DNA from: CAZPZZ01 sp964591245
GTDB taxonomy: Bacteria; Acidobacteriota; Vicinamibacteria; Vicinamibacterales; UBA8438
NCBI GenBank assembly: GCA_964591245.1
Contig: CAZPZZ010000134.1
Span: forward strand, 1-11,222
Reading direction: 5' to 3'
DNA length: 11,222 bases
A program made the translations under genes and the position numbers. Shown here piece by piece: positions 1-6,100 of this stretch. Each line of letters opens with the position of its first letter. Within the stretch, counting starts at the first letter, position 1. A model generated the notes under the pieces. The model was not told the DNA's origin and did no database searches. It saw nothing but the letters and a program-made list of their open reading frames with translations.

Positions 1-270
1 CGGTCGCTGGGGGATCCAGTCACGGTCCATATTTAGCGAGTAGGCGCTGTGGAAGGCCGCCTCGCTACGCAGACGGACGTCGAAGGGATGCGCGCTGAGA
101 CTTTCGCGGGGCTGCGCCTTGCGCGGACAGGGCAGGCGGAGGGCCTGCCCTGGTTCGGTAATACTTGTGGCCGGGTCAGCACCCCATACGACGGCATGCC
201 TGCCGCGAGAGGCTATGGCGTGAGGATTGGGGGCGCCGCCGGGCTCTCGCGCGCTATCTCGTCATCCCTG
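1..270. other. Left-edge region without a confident gene
   Basis: No reading frame here has both coding-like composition and a ribosome binding site. A plus-strand gene entering from the left could end at a TAG at 34-36 (frame 1) or 41-43 (frame 2). A minus-strand gene could begin at an ATG at 30-28 (reading MDRDWIPQRP out of the window), but it lacks a clear ribosome binding site. The 123-codon plus-strand frame over 49-420 runs antisense into the real gene starting at 271 and is Ala/Thr/Arg-rich, as expected for an antisense shadow. The only structured element I see is the hairpin at 128-152. An 8-bp palindrome, GGCATGCC, lies at 193-200. Confidence 0.4.
128..152 (-). terminator. Strong GC hairpin downstream of the Tyr/Gly-rich protein gene
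   Basis: CAGGGCAGGC (128-137) pairs perfectly with GCCTGCCCTG (143-152) around a 5-nt loop, giving a 10-bp stem. It lies about 120 nt past the stop codon of the minus-strand gene that ends at 271. There is no T-tract on either strand, so it is not a classic intrinsic terminator. It may protect an mRNA 3' end or act as a weak terminator for either strand. The stem is seen in the sequence; the role is inferred. Confidence 0.35.
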
Positions 271-1632
271 TTAGCGAGCAACCGCGGTGCGACCACCGCC
301 ACCGCCACCACCACCGTCGTTGCTGTAGCCGCCAGGACTTGCTTGACCACCGGAGCTGGAAGCCGAGCTTCCCTGGCCCCACATGCTACTGGTCGATCGA
401 CCGCGCCCACTGCCGTCTGATGCCGGTGGACGGCTGCTGACGCGGGTATAGCCACGTCCCTGATACGCACGGCCCTCGTCCCCCGGTCCTCCGTCTCTCG
501 ACGATTCGCCGAAGATGCCGCCGCCATTATTCATAAAGAAACTTCGATCAATGAAGTACGTAGACGCTGGGCCGCCCCAATAGGAAAGTGCACTATAGGG
601 AGCGGCTCCGTAGTAGTAACCGAATGGTGAAGAGTAGTACGAGTACCAGGGGTCGTAGCCGTAGCCGCGGCCGTAGCCGGCCCAGGTCGGTGGATAGGAG
701 GGATAATCGTCGTCTTGGAGCGGCGGTGGAGACGCGACGGAGCGACTCACGACGAACTGATTCGGAAAGGTGAGTGCAACCATCAGGTCGATCACATCCG
801 GCGAGACATCGCCATCGGCAAGCTGTAGCAGAGCCTGAGCGTCAAGCGGAAATCCTGGCCGTGATTCCACGATCAGTGCTTCGAGCACAGCCGGTTCTAC
901 ATGCTGTCCAGCCTCGATGGTATCGTCGAGGCTGAGGCCGACAGCACTGGCCACCCGTGCTGCGCTGCGCACGCGTGCACTCAGCGCGTCAGACAGAGGC
1001 GTGGCGCCGAGCTCAGCCGTTATCTCGTTGGAGGCTCGCCGGTAACGCCGAATGGTGACGACGCCATAGCCGCCTGCGTCGATGAGTTCGAGATCTATCC
1101 ATGTGAAGGGGTCTGGCATCAGACCGACACCAGAGACGATGCGCGTATCCTGCGTACCGCAATCCAACTCTGCCCTGGTGAAAATCCGTGCGCCGTCAGC
1201 CGACCAGCTGTTCTGCCGCCAGCCCGAGCACTCGAGTTCGTTGACGGGGTGCTGCTGGCCGTCGGCACGCAACGTCTCTTCGAACATTGGTTCACCCTCG
1301 GTGATGCTGGTGAGGGTCACAGAACTGGCTTCGAGTGCTCCGGCTTCCTCTGAGGGGCCAACACAGGCCAAGGCGCGGCCGGCGAACGGGAGTTCACGTC
1401 CGATCTCGGCTGGCTGGCCGGTTTCTTCCACGAGTTGCCAGCAGCCCATCCAGGGCAACCACCGCTCGTCAAATTCGCTTGGCGCGTCGGTGGCAAACTG
1501 AGCGTGCGCGAGACCGCTCAGGGAGGCCACGATGCAGGCCGCCAGGAGGACGACGGTGTAGCGTCGGGATGTGTGGTCTCGGTGCACGGAGAGTGGGGAC
1601 GTCTGGCCGGCTGGGATGAAGCTGGTCGTCAT
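271..1632 (-). CDS. Secreted protein with Tyr/Gly/Ser-rich C-terminal tail, function unknown
   Basis: 453 aa. I chose the ATG at 1632 because AGGGAGA lies just upstream of it; a frame extending to 1692 would add 20 residues without such a site. Residues 1-24 form a long basic n-region, then a hydrophobic core ends in LAHA before Gln45, a Sec signal with cleavage near 44. The folded part (about 50-215) opens with 'WLPWMGCW' and has 'DGARIFTRAELDCG' and 'SGVGLMPDPFTWIDL'. This resembles, from memory, a group of uncharacterised Acidobacteriota exported proteins with a lipocalin-like opening. A helical part follows (about 225-300, with 'DVIDLMVALTFPNQF'). The last third is low complexity: a Tyr/Gly/Pro segment, then a Ser/Gly/Arg tail ending in eight glycines. 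It lies 73 nt downstream of the barrel gene on the same strand, so co-transcription is likely. Short stems at 1661-1674 and 1674-1689 sit in that spacer. I do not recognise a function; a periplasmic or cell-surface location is inferred. Confidence 0.85.
   Translation of the reverse strand: MTTSFIPAGQTSPLSVHRDHTSRRYTVVLLAACIVASLSGLAHAQFATDAPSEFDERWLPWMGCWQLVEETGQPAEIGRELPFAGRALACVGPSEEAGALEASSVTLTSITEGEPMFEETLRADGQQHPVNELECSGWRQNSWSADGARIFTRAELDCGTQDTRIVSGVGLMPDPFTWIDLELIDAGGYGVVTIRRYRRASNEITAELGATPLSDALSARVRSAARVASAVGLSLDDTIEAGQHVEPAVLEALIVESRPGFPLDAQALLQLADGDVSPDVIDLMVALTFPNQFVVSRSVASPPPLQDDDYPSYPPTWAGYGRGYGYDPWYSYYSSPFGYYYGAAPYSALSYWGGPASTYFIDRSFFMNNGGGIFGESSRDGGPGDEGRAYQGRGYTRVSSRPPASDGSGRGRSTSSMWGQGSSASSSGGQASPGGYSNDGGGGGGGGRTAVAR
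292..315. repeat. Trinucleotide tract encoding eight consecutive glycines
   Basis: The plus strand reads as eight ACC/GCC triplets. On the minus strand these are GGT/GGC codons for eight glycines just before the C-terminal RTAVAR of the secreted protein. Triplet tracts can change length by replication slippage without shifting the frame, so repeat number may vary between strains. Confidence 0.7.
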
Positions 1633-1705
1633 AGTAAATGATCTCCCTCTTGAGCGCGGAGGTGTTCTGACACCCTGTCGAGACACAGGCACGTCTCAAG
1701 TGCGT

Positions 1706-2548
1706 CTAGAACACCCATTCGATACCCGCGGTGACCTGAGAACCATTCAAATCCATGTTATCAAAACCGACGAAGTCCTGGGACAGCGGTGTGTTCGATC
1801 TGACGAACCGCACTTGTATGTCCGCAAAGGTGAAGCGATTCAGCTTGATGCTGACCCCGCCCATGACGTGGCCAGAGGCGGCCAAACCGCTCGATTCGAG
1901 TTGGGCGCTGAAAATCGATAAATCATTCACGTCAACGAATTCCCCGTATTGTTCGAATCGATGCCATATCGTGCCGACCCCGAAGCCAACATACGGGGCG
2001 ATGCGGTTCGGTATCCAGGCGAGGCGGCTCACTTCTCGGCCCCGCGGCACGAGCCAGAAACGCAGGCTTGCCGTGAAAGGGAGCTGAGTCAAACTGGAAA
2101 ATTGCTCGATCGGTAAACCGTCGCTTCCCTCGAAGTCGTTGTACTCAGACATCACCGACGTGGCACCGTAGCCAAACTCGAATAACAGGTCGGCACGTGA
2201 TCCGAGTCCGCGACCCACAAGAAGTCGTAAGGACGGCATGTCAAACGCGTTTTCACCGATGGTGAGGTGCTCGCGGACGAAGTCGAAGATTTCACCCGAT
2301 TGGGATGCGGAAATCCACCCAATAGCGGCACCGATCGTCCAACGTGGCCGCCCGAACAGAAAATTCGGAGCGCCTTGAGACTGAGCCGGCGGGGTAAAAC
2401 TCCGCTGTTGAGCGGCAGCTCCGGGTTCCGCATCCGGTTCGGCGCCGCGCGGGTTAGCCCAAGCGACTCCGTCGGATAGCACCAGGAAGATGATGGTGGC
2501 GAGCACCCGCGCCGACTTCGGGGTGTAAGATTTGTGTGTGTGCGTCAT
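1706..2548 (-). CDS. Outer-membrane beta-barrel protein (OmpA/OmpW-like barrel, unassigned)
   Basis: 280 aa. Residues 1-31 are a Sec signal: Lys/Arg n-region, hydrophobic VLATIIFLVL, and AWA before Asn32. A Pro/Ala/Gln-rich linker (about 33-60) leads into a domain of alternating hydrophobic strands separated by polar loops, for example 'WTIGAAIGW', 'LRLLVGRGLG', 'ADLLFEFGYG', 'ASLRFWLVPRG', 'APYVGFGVG' and 'SGHVMGGVSIKL'. It ends 'TAGIEWVF', and a C-terminal Phe is the usual signal for the barrel assembly machinery. Size and strand count fit a small 8- to 10-stranded barrel, but I cannot name the subfamily or a substrate. The ATG at 2548 is preceded by a modest AGGA about 13 nt upstream. It is probably the first gene of a two-gene unit with the Tyr/Gly-rich protein. 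A good promoter 290 nt upstream implies a long leader. Confidence 0.85.
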   Translation of the reverse strand: MTHTHKSYTPKSARVLATIIFLVLSDGVAWANPRGAEPDAEPGAAAQQRSFTPPAQSQGAPNFLFGRPRWTIGAAIGWISASQSGEIFDFVREHLTIGENAFDMPSLRLLVGRGLGSRADLLFEFGYGATSVMSEYNDFEGSDGLPIEQFSSLTQLPFTASLRFWLVPRGREVSRLAWIPNRIAPYVGFGVGTIWHRFEQYGEFVDVNDLSIFSAQLESSGLAASGHVMGGVSIKLNRFTFADIQVRFVRSNTPLSQDFVGFDNMDLNGSQVTAGIEWVF

Positions 2549-2789
2549 CGAAACAATCGCATCCTGTCTACCCTGATAGGTGCATAGATCGTCCCATCAC
2601 TCAAGTGACTACATGGAGGCGCGTGCGTCTCGCCGATGTGACGTTCCGGTGACACCTACGTCCCTTGCACCGGGCACTTTATGACCCTACCGACAGACAC
2701 TGCACAGCGCGCCCAACCGCCTAGAGGACGACAAGCGTCCGGATGTTACTGTTCATCGACGTGCTCATTCGAGACGACGTTGGACCAGT

Positions 2790-2807
2790 GCCAAGTGCAA
2801 ACTTGGC
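2790..2807. repeat. Perfect 7-bp hairpin with GCAA tetraloop, flanked by 8-bp direct repeats
   Basis: GCCAAGT (2790-2796) and ACTTGGC (2801-2807) are perfect reverse complements separated by GCAA. On a plus-strand RNA this is a GNRA tetraloop, a very stable loop class. On the minus strand the loop is TTGC and would lie near the 5' end of the predicted barrel-gene leader. CGAGACGA occurs at 2770-2777 and again at 2807-2814. No T-tract follows on either side. It could be a leader RNA structure, a 5'-end stabiliser or an operator; the sequence does not decide. Confidence 0.5.
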
Positions 2808-2830
2808 GAGACGAGAATCTGTGTTTCTTG

Positions 2831-2859
2831 ATTGAACTATTAATATTTTATTGAACTGT
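2831..2859. promoter_or_regulatory. Tandem ATTGAACT repeat, possible regulator binding site
   Basis: ATTGAACTAT (2831-2840) and ATTGAACTGT (2850-2859) match at 9 of 10 positions and start 19 bp apart, just under two helical turns. They flank the -10 hexamer of the minus-strand promoter, so a bound protein could control that promoter. The repeat is seen directly; the regulatory role is inferred. Confidence 0.4.
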
Positions 2860-2873
2860 TGGATTTTTGTCAC
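2845..2873 (-). promoter_or_regulatory. Sigma-70-type promoter for the barrel gene pair
   Basis: On the minus strand, GTGACA (complement of 2868-2873) and TAAAAT (complement of 2845-2850) are separated by exactly 17 bp. Each matches the TTGACA/TATAAT consensus at five of six positions, in an AT-rich block. The predicted start point near 2838 would give the barrel gene a leader of about 290 nt. Confidence 0.55.
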
Positions 2874-3099
2874 ATATTTCTGGAGTTGAATCAGGTTTCG
2901 TCACTTTTGCCTCTTCGTATTAGGTGCTTGAGCTACATACGTGCTCTGACATCCTCCTAGTTCCGACCCTTATCGTGTGTGCGGTGAAATTGGTCTGGTG
3001 GGTCGTGGCACACGGGGAGAATGCTAGGATTGGCGCTTCCTCACCGTGGCGTGGCGAGTACTGTGACCGCGATCTCCCGTGCGTGTGACGCGAGCCCGC

Positions 3100-3105
3100 T
3101 ATAAT
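3100..3105 (+). promoter_or_regulatory. Perfect TATAAT -10 box upstream of the TPR gene
   Basis: TATAAT lies about 49 nt before the chosen start codon, giving a predicted start point near 3112 and a leader of about 42 nt. I see no good -35 hexamer at 16-18 bp spacing and no extended -10 TG, so the promoter may need an activator or may be fortuitous. Confidence 0.4.
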
Positions 3106-3137
3106 CGAAGGGTCGTAGATTCAAGATTCCACAACAC

Positions 3138-3145
3138 AGAAGGAG
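3138..3145 (+). promoter_or_regulatory. Ribosome binding site that fixes the TPR gene start
   Basis: AGAAGGAG lies 8 nt before the ATG at 3154. This near-ideal site, and the signal peptide that begins directly after that ATG, decide the start over the GTG at 3079. Confidence 0.8.
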
Positions 3146-3153
3146 TATCGAGC

Positions 3154-4515
3154 ATGAAGGGTGTGTCCATTATCGCCGTGGTGTTGATGCTGCTTGGCGC
3201 CAGCACTGGTGCTAACGCGCAATTCGACAACGTCGGGTCCTTGGATTTTCCGACGTCTGGGTCTCCAGACGCCCAGCAGCATTTTCTTCGTGGGGTCGCA
3301 ATCCTGCACAGTTTCGGGTGGAAGCAGGCGATTGCTGAATTCCAGGAAGCGCAGCGGCTCGACCCTGATTTCGCAATGGCCTATTGGGGGGAGACGCTGT
3401 GCTACAACCATCCATTGTTCGCCAGTGAACCGGATGACGACAATCCCAGGGCGGCGCTGCAGCGGCTCGGGGCAACGGCAGAGGAGCGCCTGGCCAAGGC
3501 GCCTACGGAGCGAGAGAAAGGTTTTCTCGGNNNNNNNNNNNNNNNNNNNNNNNNNNNNNNNNNNNNNNNNNNNNNNNNNNNNNNNNNNNNNNNNNNNNNN
3601 NNNNNNNNNNNNNNNNNNNNNNNNNNNNNNGCTGCACTTCGCTACGCGGAGATCGCCCCTGCCGTGGCCCACGCACGCCACATGCCGACCCACATCTTTA
3701 TCCAGCACGGCATGTGGGACTACGTGTCAAATCACAACCAGATCGCGTACGACGTCGCGCGAGATCTCTGGGAACCAGGGGATAGTGTCGGAGATACCGT
3801 GCACCCGCTCGACTGGGGGCAGTACGGTGATCTCCAGCAGGGAGACTACGCCAAGGCTAGGGAGTGGATCGACCGGTTGGAGATGGTCGCCGAAGAGAGT
3901 GAGCAACAAGCTCGGGCCGTGAACAGTCTTCCGCTGCTGAAGGCGCGCTACGTTGTCGAAACCGAAGAGTGGATGACCCGGCCGATAACTGACGAGTCGT
4001 CCGCGCATGAGTTGCTCGCCACGGGAATCAGTGCGGTCAAGACTGACGATCTGGCGACAGCGGAGCAGGCCGAGGCCGGTCTTCTGGTACTGGCAGAGGA
4101 GGAGGGTCCTGCCACGCAGGTCATGTATCGCGAGGTTGCGGCACTCGTACGCTTGGCGAAAGGGCACGGCGACGAGGCAACGGCGCTGATGGATGAGGCG
4201 CTGGAAATTGTTTCTGGAATGCGGCTTCCCAATGGTGCTGCGAGCCCGGTCAAGCCGCCGTATGAGCTCTACGGGGAAATTCTCCTCGAGCTTGAACGAC
4301 CGGCAGAGGCTGCGGCGCGGTTTACGACGTCGCTCGAACGAATGCCTGGGCGAGCGCGGTCGTTACTCGGACTTGCGAGGGCGTCTGTTCGGAGTGGGGA
4401 TCACGTGACGGCAGCGGAACAGTACGCCACATTGCACGCCAACCTGGAAGGGCGGACCGACCATCCGGAGTATCAGGAGGCTGAGCGTTACTTGCAACAG
4501 ACCAATGACGACTAG
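3154..4515 (+). CDS. Secreted tetratricopeptide-repeat protein (interrupted by assembly gap)
   Basis: 453 codons as written, but codons about 126-159 fall in a run of N. Residues 1-22 are a Sec signal ending ANA before Gln23. Residues 36-80 ('SPDAQQHFLRGVAILHSFGW' then the 'EFQEAQRLDPDFAMAYWGE' helix pair) are a TPR-type opening seen in a widespread family of exported TPR proteins. After the gap, 'RYAEIAPAVAHARHMPTHIF' and 'GMWDYVSNHN' match that family's conserved core, and helical repeats continue to the C-terminus ('ELYGEILLELERPAEAAARF', 'RSLLGLARASVRSGDHVTAAEQY'). TPRs bind proteins or peptides; the partner and role of this one are unknown. From memory, relatives have about 90-100 residues between the two flanks, so the true protein is probably near 510-520 aa. 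The next plus-strand gene starts 114 nt downstream. Confidence 0.85.
   Translation: MKGVSIIAVVLMLLGASTGANAQFDNVGSLDFPTSGSPDAQQHFLRGVAILHSFGWKQAIAEFQEAQRLDPDFAMAYWGETLCYNHPLFASEPDDDNPRAALQRLGATAEERLAKAPTEREKGFLXXXXXXXXXXXXXXXXXXXXXXXXXXXXXXXXXXAALRYAEIAPAVAHARHMPTHIFIQHGMWDYVSNHNQIAYDVARDLWEPGDSVGDTVHPLDWGQYGDLQQGDYAKAREWIDRLEMVAEESEQQARAVNSLPLLKARYVVETEEWMTRPITDESSAHELLATGISAVKTDDLATAEQAEAGLLVLAEEEGPATQVMYREVAALVRLAKGHGDEATALMDEALEIVSGMRLPNGAASPVKPPYELYGEILLELERPAEAAARFTTSLERMPGRARSLLGLARASVRSGDHVTAAEQYATLHANLEGRTDHPEYQEAERYLQQTNDD
3531..3630. other. Assembly gap (100 N) inside the TPR gene
   Basis: Exactly 100 undetermined bases. The round number is typical of a scaffolding placeholder of unknown size. 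The flanking frames happen to be the same modulo 3 across the 100 N, so an uninterrupted translation through it is fortuitous. The missing part should hold the conserved central segment of the TPR family. Confidence 0.95.
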
Positions 4516-4572
4516 GCGTTCGGTTGGTGTCGTCAAAGGGACGGACCAGGGACGAAGGGTGAGTGGAACGGT

Positions 4573-4604
4573 GAGCCCGCCGAGCGTTCTGAATCGGTGG
4601 GCTT
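4573..4604 (+). terminator. Hairpin between the TPR gene and the PDxSGIW gene
   Basis: AGCCCGCCGA (4574-4583) pairs with TCGGTGGGCT (4594-4603) with one G-T wobble; a further wobble pair (4573/4604) is possible. The loop is 10 nt. It lies 58 nt after the TPR stop and has no T-tract. It would bury a possible GTG start at 4597, which favours a later start for the next gene. It could be a partial terminator or a translation-control element; the role is inferred. Confidence 0.35.
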
Positions 4605-4629
4605 GCCGGGTATGAGGTGCACAACGGTG

Positions 4630-5643
4630 ATGTGTGGGCGCTTGGGTGGTGTGATGTGGTCTGTGCTTGTGTTCTCGACTGCGGTGGTGAGCGCGGGACA
4701 GACCGGGCCTGTGGTCGATGAGGACTATCGGGCCCCGCGAACGTCGGATGGACAGCCAGACATTTCTGGTATCTGGCGAAACGACACGCTGACCCCGCTC
4801 GAGCGCCCGACGCGCCTCGGTGACCAGGTGTTCTTCACCGAGGAGGAGGTCGACGACCTCGAGCGCCGTAATCAAGAAGCGCTCAGCCGCGATGCCGCGC
4901 CGGGAGGGCGTCGGACGCAGGCGGGCGGCATTGCAGCGGGCTACAATCGATTCTGGAGCGACACGAGGGAGAGTGTCGTGTACACCGGGCGGACGTCGAT
5001 GGTGGCCGACCCACCTACCGGACGTGTCCCAACGAAACCGGCGGCCGAGGAACGCGCCGCGTGGCTTGTGGAGCATCGCACCGATAGTCACGAGAACATG
5101 AGTCCGTATAGCCGGTGCATTACCCGTGGCATGCCGGGCTCGATGATTCCCAACACCTACAATACGGGAAACCAGATTCTCCAGATTCCAGGCTATGTCG
5201 TGATTGTGTACGAGATGGTTCGTGAACCACGCATCATCCCACTCGATGATCGACCCCATATCGACCACAAGATTGCCCAGTGGACCGGTGACGCACGTGG
5301 ACATTGGGAAGGGGACACGTTGGTGGTCGAAACCACGAACTTCACGGAGAAGGGTTGGATCACTCCGAACCAGAATGCCGGTCGGATGCACGGCGTGCCT
5401 GTTGGTCCGCAGCTACGGCTGGTGGAACGGTTTCGGAGGGTGGCCGAGGATGTACTCGACTGGGAGGTGTGGGTCGAGGACCCGCATGTCTACACCCGGC
5501 CGTGGACGCTCGAATTGCCTCTACGACGCGATATGACGTACACCATCTTTGAGTACGCGTGCCACGAGGGTAATCGGGCGGTGGCGAACATTCTCGGCGG
5601 ACAGCGTCACGTCGAGCGTCGTGCGACGGAGCGTGGCCGGTAG
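4630..5643 (+). CDS. Secreted PDxSGIW-motif protein, function unknown
   Basis: 337 aa from the ATG at 4630, preceded by GAGGTG with 10-nt spacing. In-frame alternatives are the GTG at 4597 (inside a hairpin) and the ATG at 4612. Residues 1-23 form a Sec signal (hydrophobic VMWSVLVFSTAVVSA, then GQ). The mature protein has 'PDISGIW' (43-49), 'SPYSRCITRGMPGSMIPN' (158-175), 'IIPLDDRPH' (202-210), 'GHWEGDTLVVETTNF' (224-238), 'ERFRRV' (266-271), 'VEDPHVYTRPW' (282-292) and 'YACHEGN' (309-315). From memory these mark a large, unnamed, mostly beta family often present in many copies in Acidobacteriota and relatives. The paired Cys163 and Cys311 could form a disulfide; that is inference. No catalytic activity is known to me. 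It may share a transcript with the TPR gene, and it ends 98 nt from the convergent cytochrome gene. Confidence 0.85.
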   Translation: MCGRLGGVMWSVLVFSTAVVSAGQTGPVVDEDYRAPRTSDGQPDISGIWRNDTLTPLERPTRLGDQVFFTEEEVDDLERRNQEALSRDAAPGGRRTQAGGIAAGYNRFWSDTRESVVYTGRTSMVADPPTGRVPTKPAAEERAAWLVEHRTDSHENMSPYSRCITRGMPGSMIPNTYNTGNQILQIPGYVVIVYEMVREPRIIPLDDRPHIDHKIAQWTGDARGHWEGDTLVVETTNFTEKGWITPNQNAGRMHGVPVGPQLRLVERFRRVAEDVLDWEVWVEDPHVYTRPWTLELPLRRDMTYTIFEYACHEGNRAVANILGGQRHVERRATERGR

Positions 5644-5660
5644 GTGTGATGCGGTCTTGC

Positions 5661-5691
5661 AGCGTCTCGATGGCTCTGTCGAGGTGACGCT
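5661..5691. terminator. Bulged hairpin between convergent genes
   Basis: AGCGT (5661-5665) and CTCGA (5666-5670) pair with TCGAG (5679-5683) and ACGCT (5687-5691), around an 8-nt loop and with a 3-nt bulge on the right side. It lies 17 nt past the plus-strand stop codon, in the spacer between two genes that face each other. There is no T-tract, so termination is only inferred. Confidence 0.3.
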
Positions 5692-5707
5692 CTGAGCGGT
5701 GTCGGTC

Positions 5708-5729
5708 AGATGCAGGTGCATCTCCGGAG
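5708..5729. terminator. Small hairpin and palindrome downstream of the cytochrome gene
   Basis: AGATGC (5708-5713) pairs with GCATCT (5718-5723) around AGGT, next to the 8-bp palindrome CTCCGGAG (5722-5729). It lies just past the stop codon of the minus-strand cytochrome gene. Together with the hairpin at 5661-5691 it may separate the two converging transcripts. The evidence for termination is weak because no T-tract follows. Confidence 0.25.
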
Positions 5730-5741
5730 CGTACGGAATCG

Positions 5742-6044
5742 CTAGTTGTTGTTCTCCGACAAGGACGCCAGATAGGCGACGACCTGACGCACTTGATCGT
5801 CACTGAGTTCGCGTGTCGAGATCGGCGGCATTTGACCGTAGCCTTCCCGCACGATCGCGAGCACGTATTCGGGATCGAATGAGCCCGGAACCAGTGGTGG
5901 TGCCACAGCGCCTTCCCCGTTGTCACCGTGGCACAGTTGGCATACCTGCCGATAGGGTTCTGCGCCAGGATGTTCTTGGGCACGGGCGTGAGAACTGGCC
6001 CCCAGGGAGAATAGGACGGCGGCGAGTACAGCTACGTGGGGCAT
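5742..6044 (-). CDS. Small periplasmic mono-haem cytochrome c
   Basis: 100 aa from the ATG at 6044, which has GGAG 8 nt upstream. Longer frames to 6116 lack such a site and would put the signal peptide 24 residues inside. Residues 1-22 are a Sec signal ending ARA before Gln23. Haem is attached covalently at C35-Q-L-C38-H39, and Met72 in 'YGQMPPI' is the likely sixth ligand, followed by the C-terminal helix 'DDQVRQVVAYLASL'. This is the class I cytochrome c (cytochrome c6/cbb3 subunit III-like) pattern. It would shuttle single electrons in the periplasm between a dehydrogenase and a terminal oxidase. It is the last gene of the minus-strand block. A 126-nt spacer with a strong hairpin separates it from the preceding oxidase paralogue, so it may have its own promoter. 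It is a plausible acceptor for the exported hydroxy-acid dehydrogenase upstream; that partnership is inferred. Confidence 0.9.
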   Translation of the reverse strand: MPHVAVLAAVLFSLGASSHARAQEHPGAEPYRQVCQLCHGDNGEGAVAPPLVPGSFDPEYVLAIVREGYGQMPPISTRELSDDQVRQVVAYLASLSENNN

Positions 6045-6100
6045 GATCGAGACTCCGGAAGCGGGAAGGCGGCTAAGGATCCAGTGGTTCAGGACCGGGA

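Larger units (their letters stand above)
2549..3153. other. Divergent intergenic region (605 bp) with regulatory signals but no gene
   Basis: I see no plausible coding frame here. The in-frame GTG at 3079 that would lengthen the TPR protein is discounted because a perfect -10 box (3100-3105) and the strong ribosome binding site (3138-3145) both lie downstream of it. From left to right: TCACT-CA-AGTGA, an interrupted inverted repeat (2597-2608); a perfect 7-bp hairpin with a GCAA loop (2790-2807), flanked by copies of CGAGACGA (2770-2777 and 2807-2814); an AT-rich block (about 2820-2885) with paired ATTGAACT repeats and a minus-strand promoter; and the TPR gene's -10 box. The AT-rich block stands out sharply from its GC-rich surroundings. 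Confidence 0.6.

Noticed and set aside
49..420. A 123-codon plus-strand open frame at the left edge
   Set aside because: It overlaps the 3' end of the minus-strand secreted protein and its composition (long Ala/Thr runs) mirrors the complement of the glycine-rich tail.
3079..3153. A longer N-terminus for the TPR protein starting at the GTG at 3079
   Set aside because: The extension would put 25 Arg-rich residues before a normal Sec signal and would begin upstream of the TATAAT box. The ATG at 3154 has an AGAAGGAG site at good spacing.
4363..5391. A 342-codon minus-strand open frame opposite the PDxSGIW gene
   Set aside because: It is antisense to a protein with strongly conserved motifs, is His/Arg-rich, spans two plus-strand genes and has no ribosome binding site or family resemblance.
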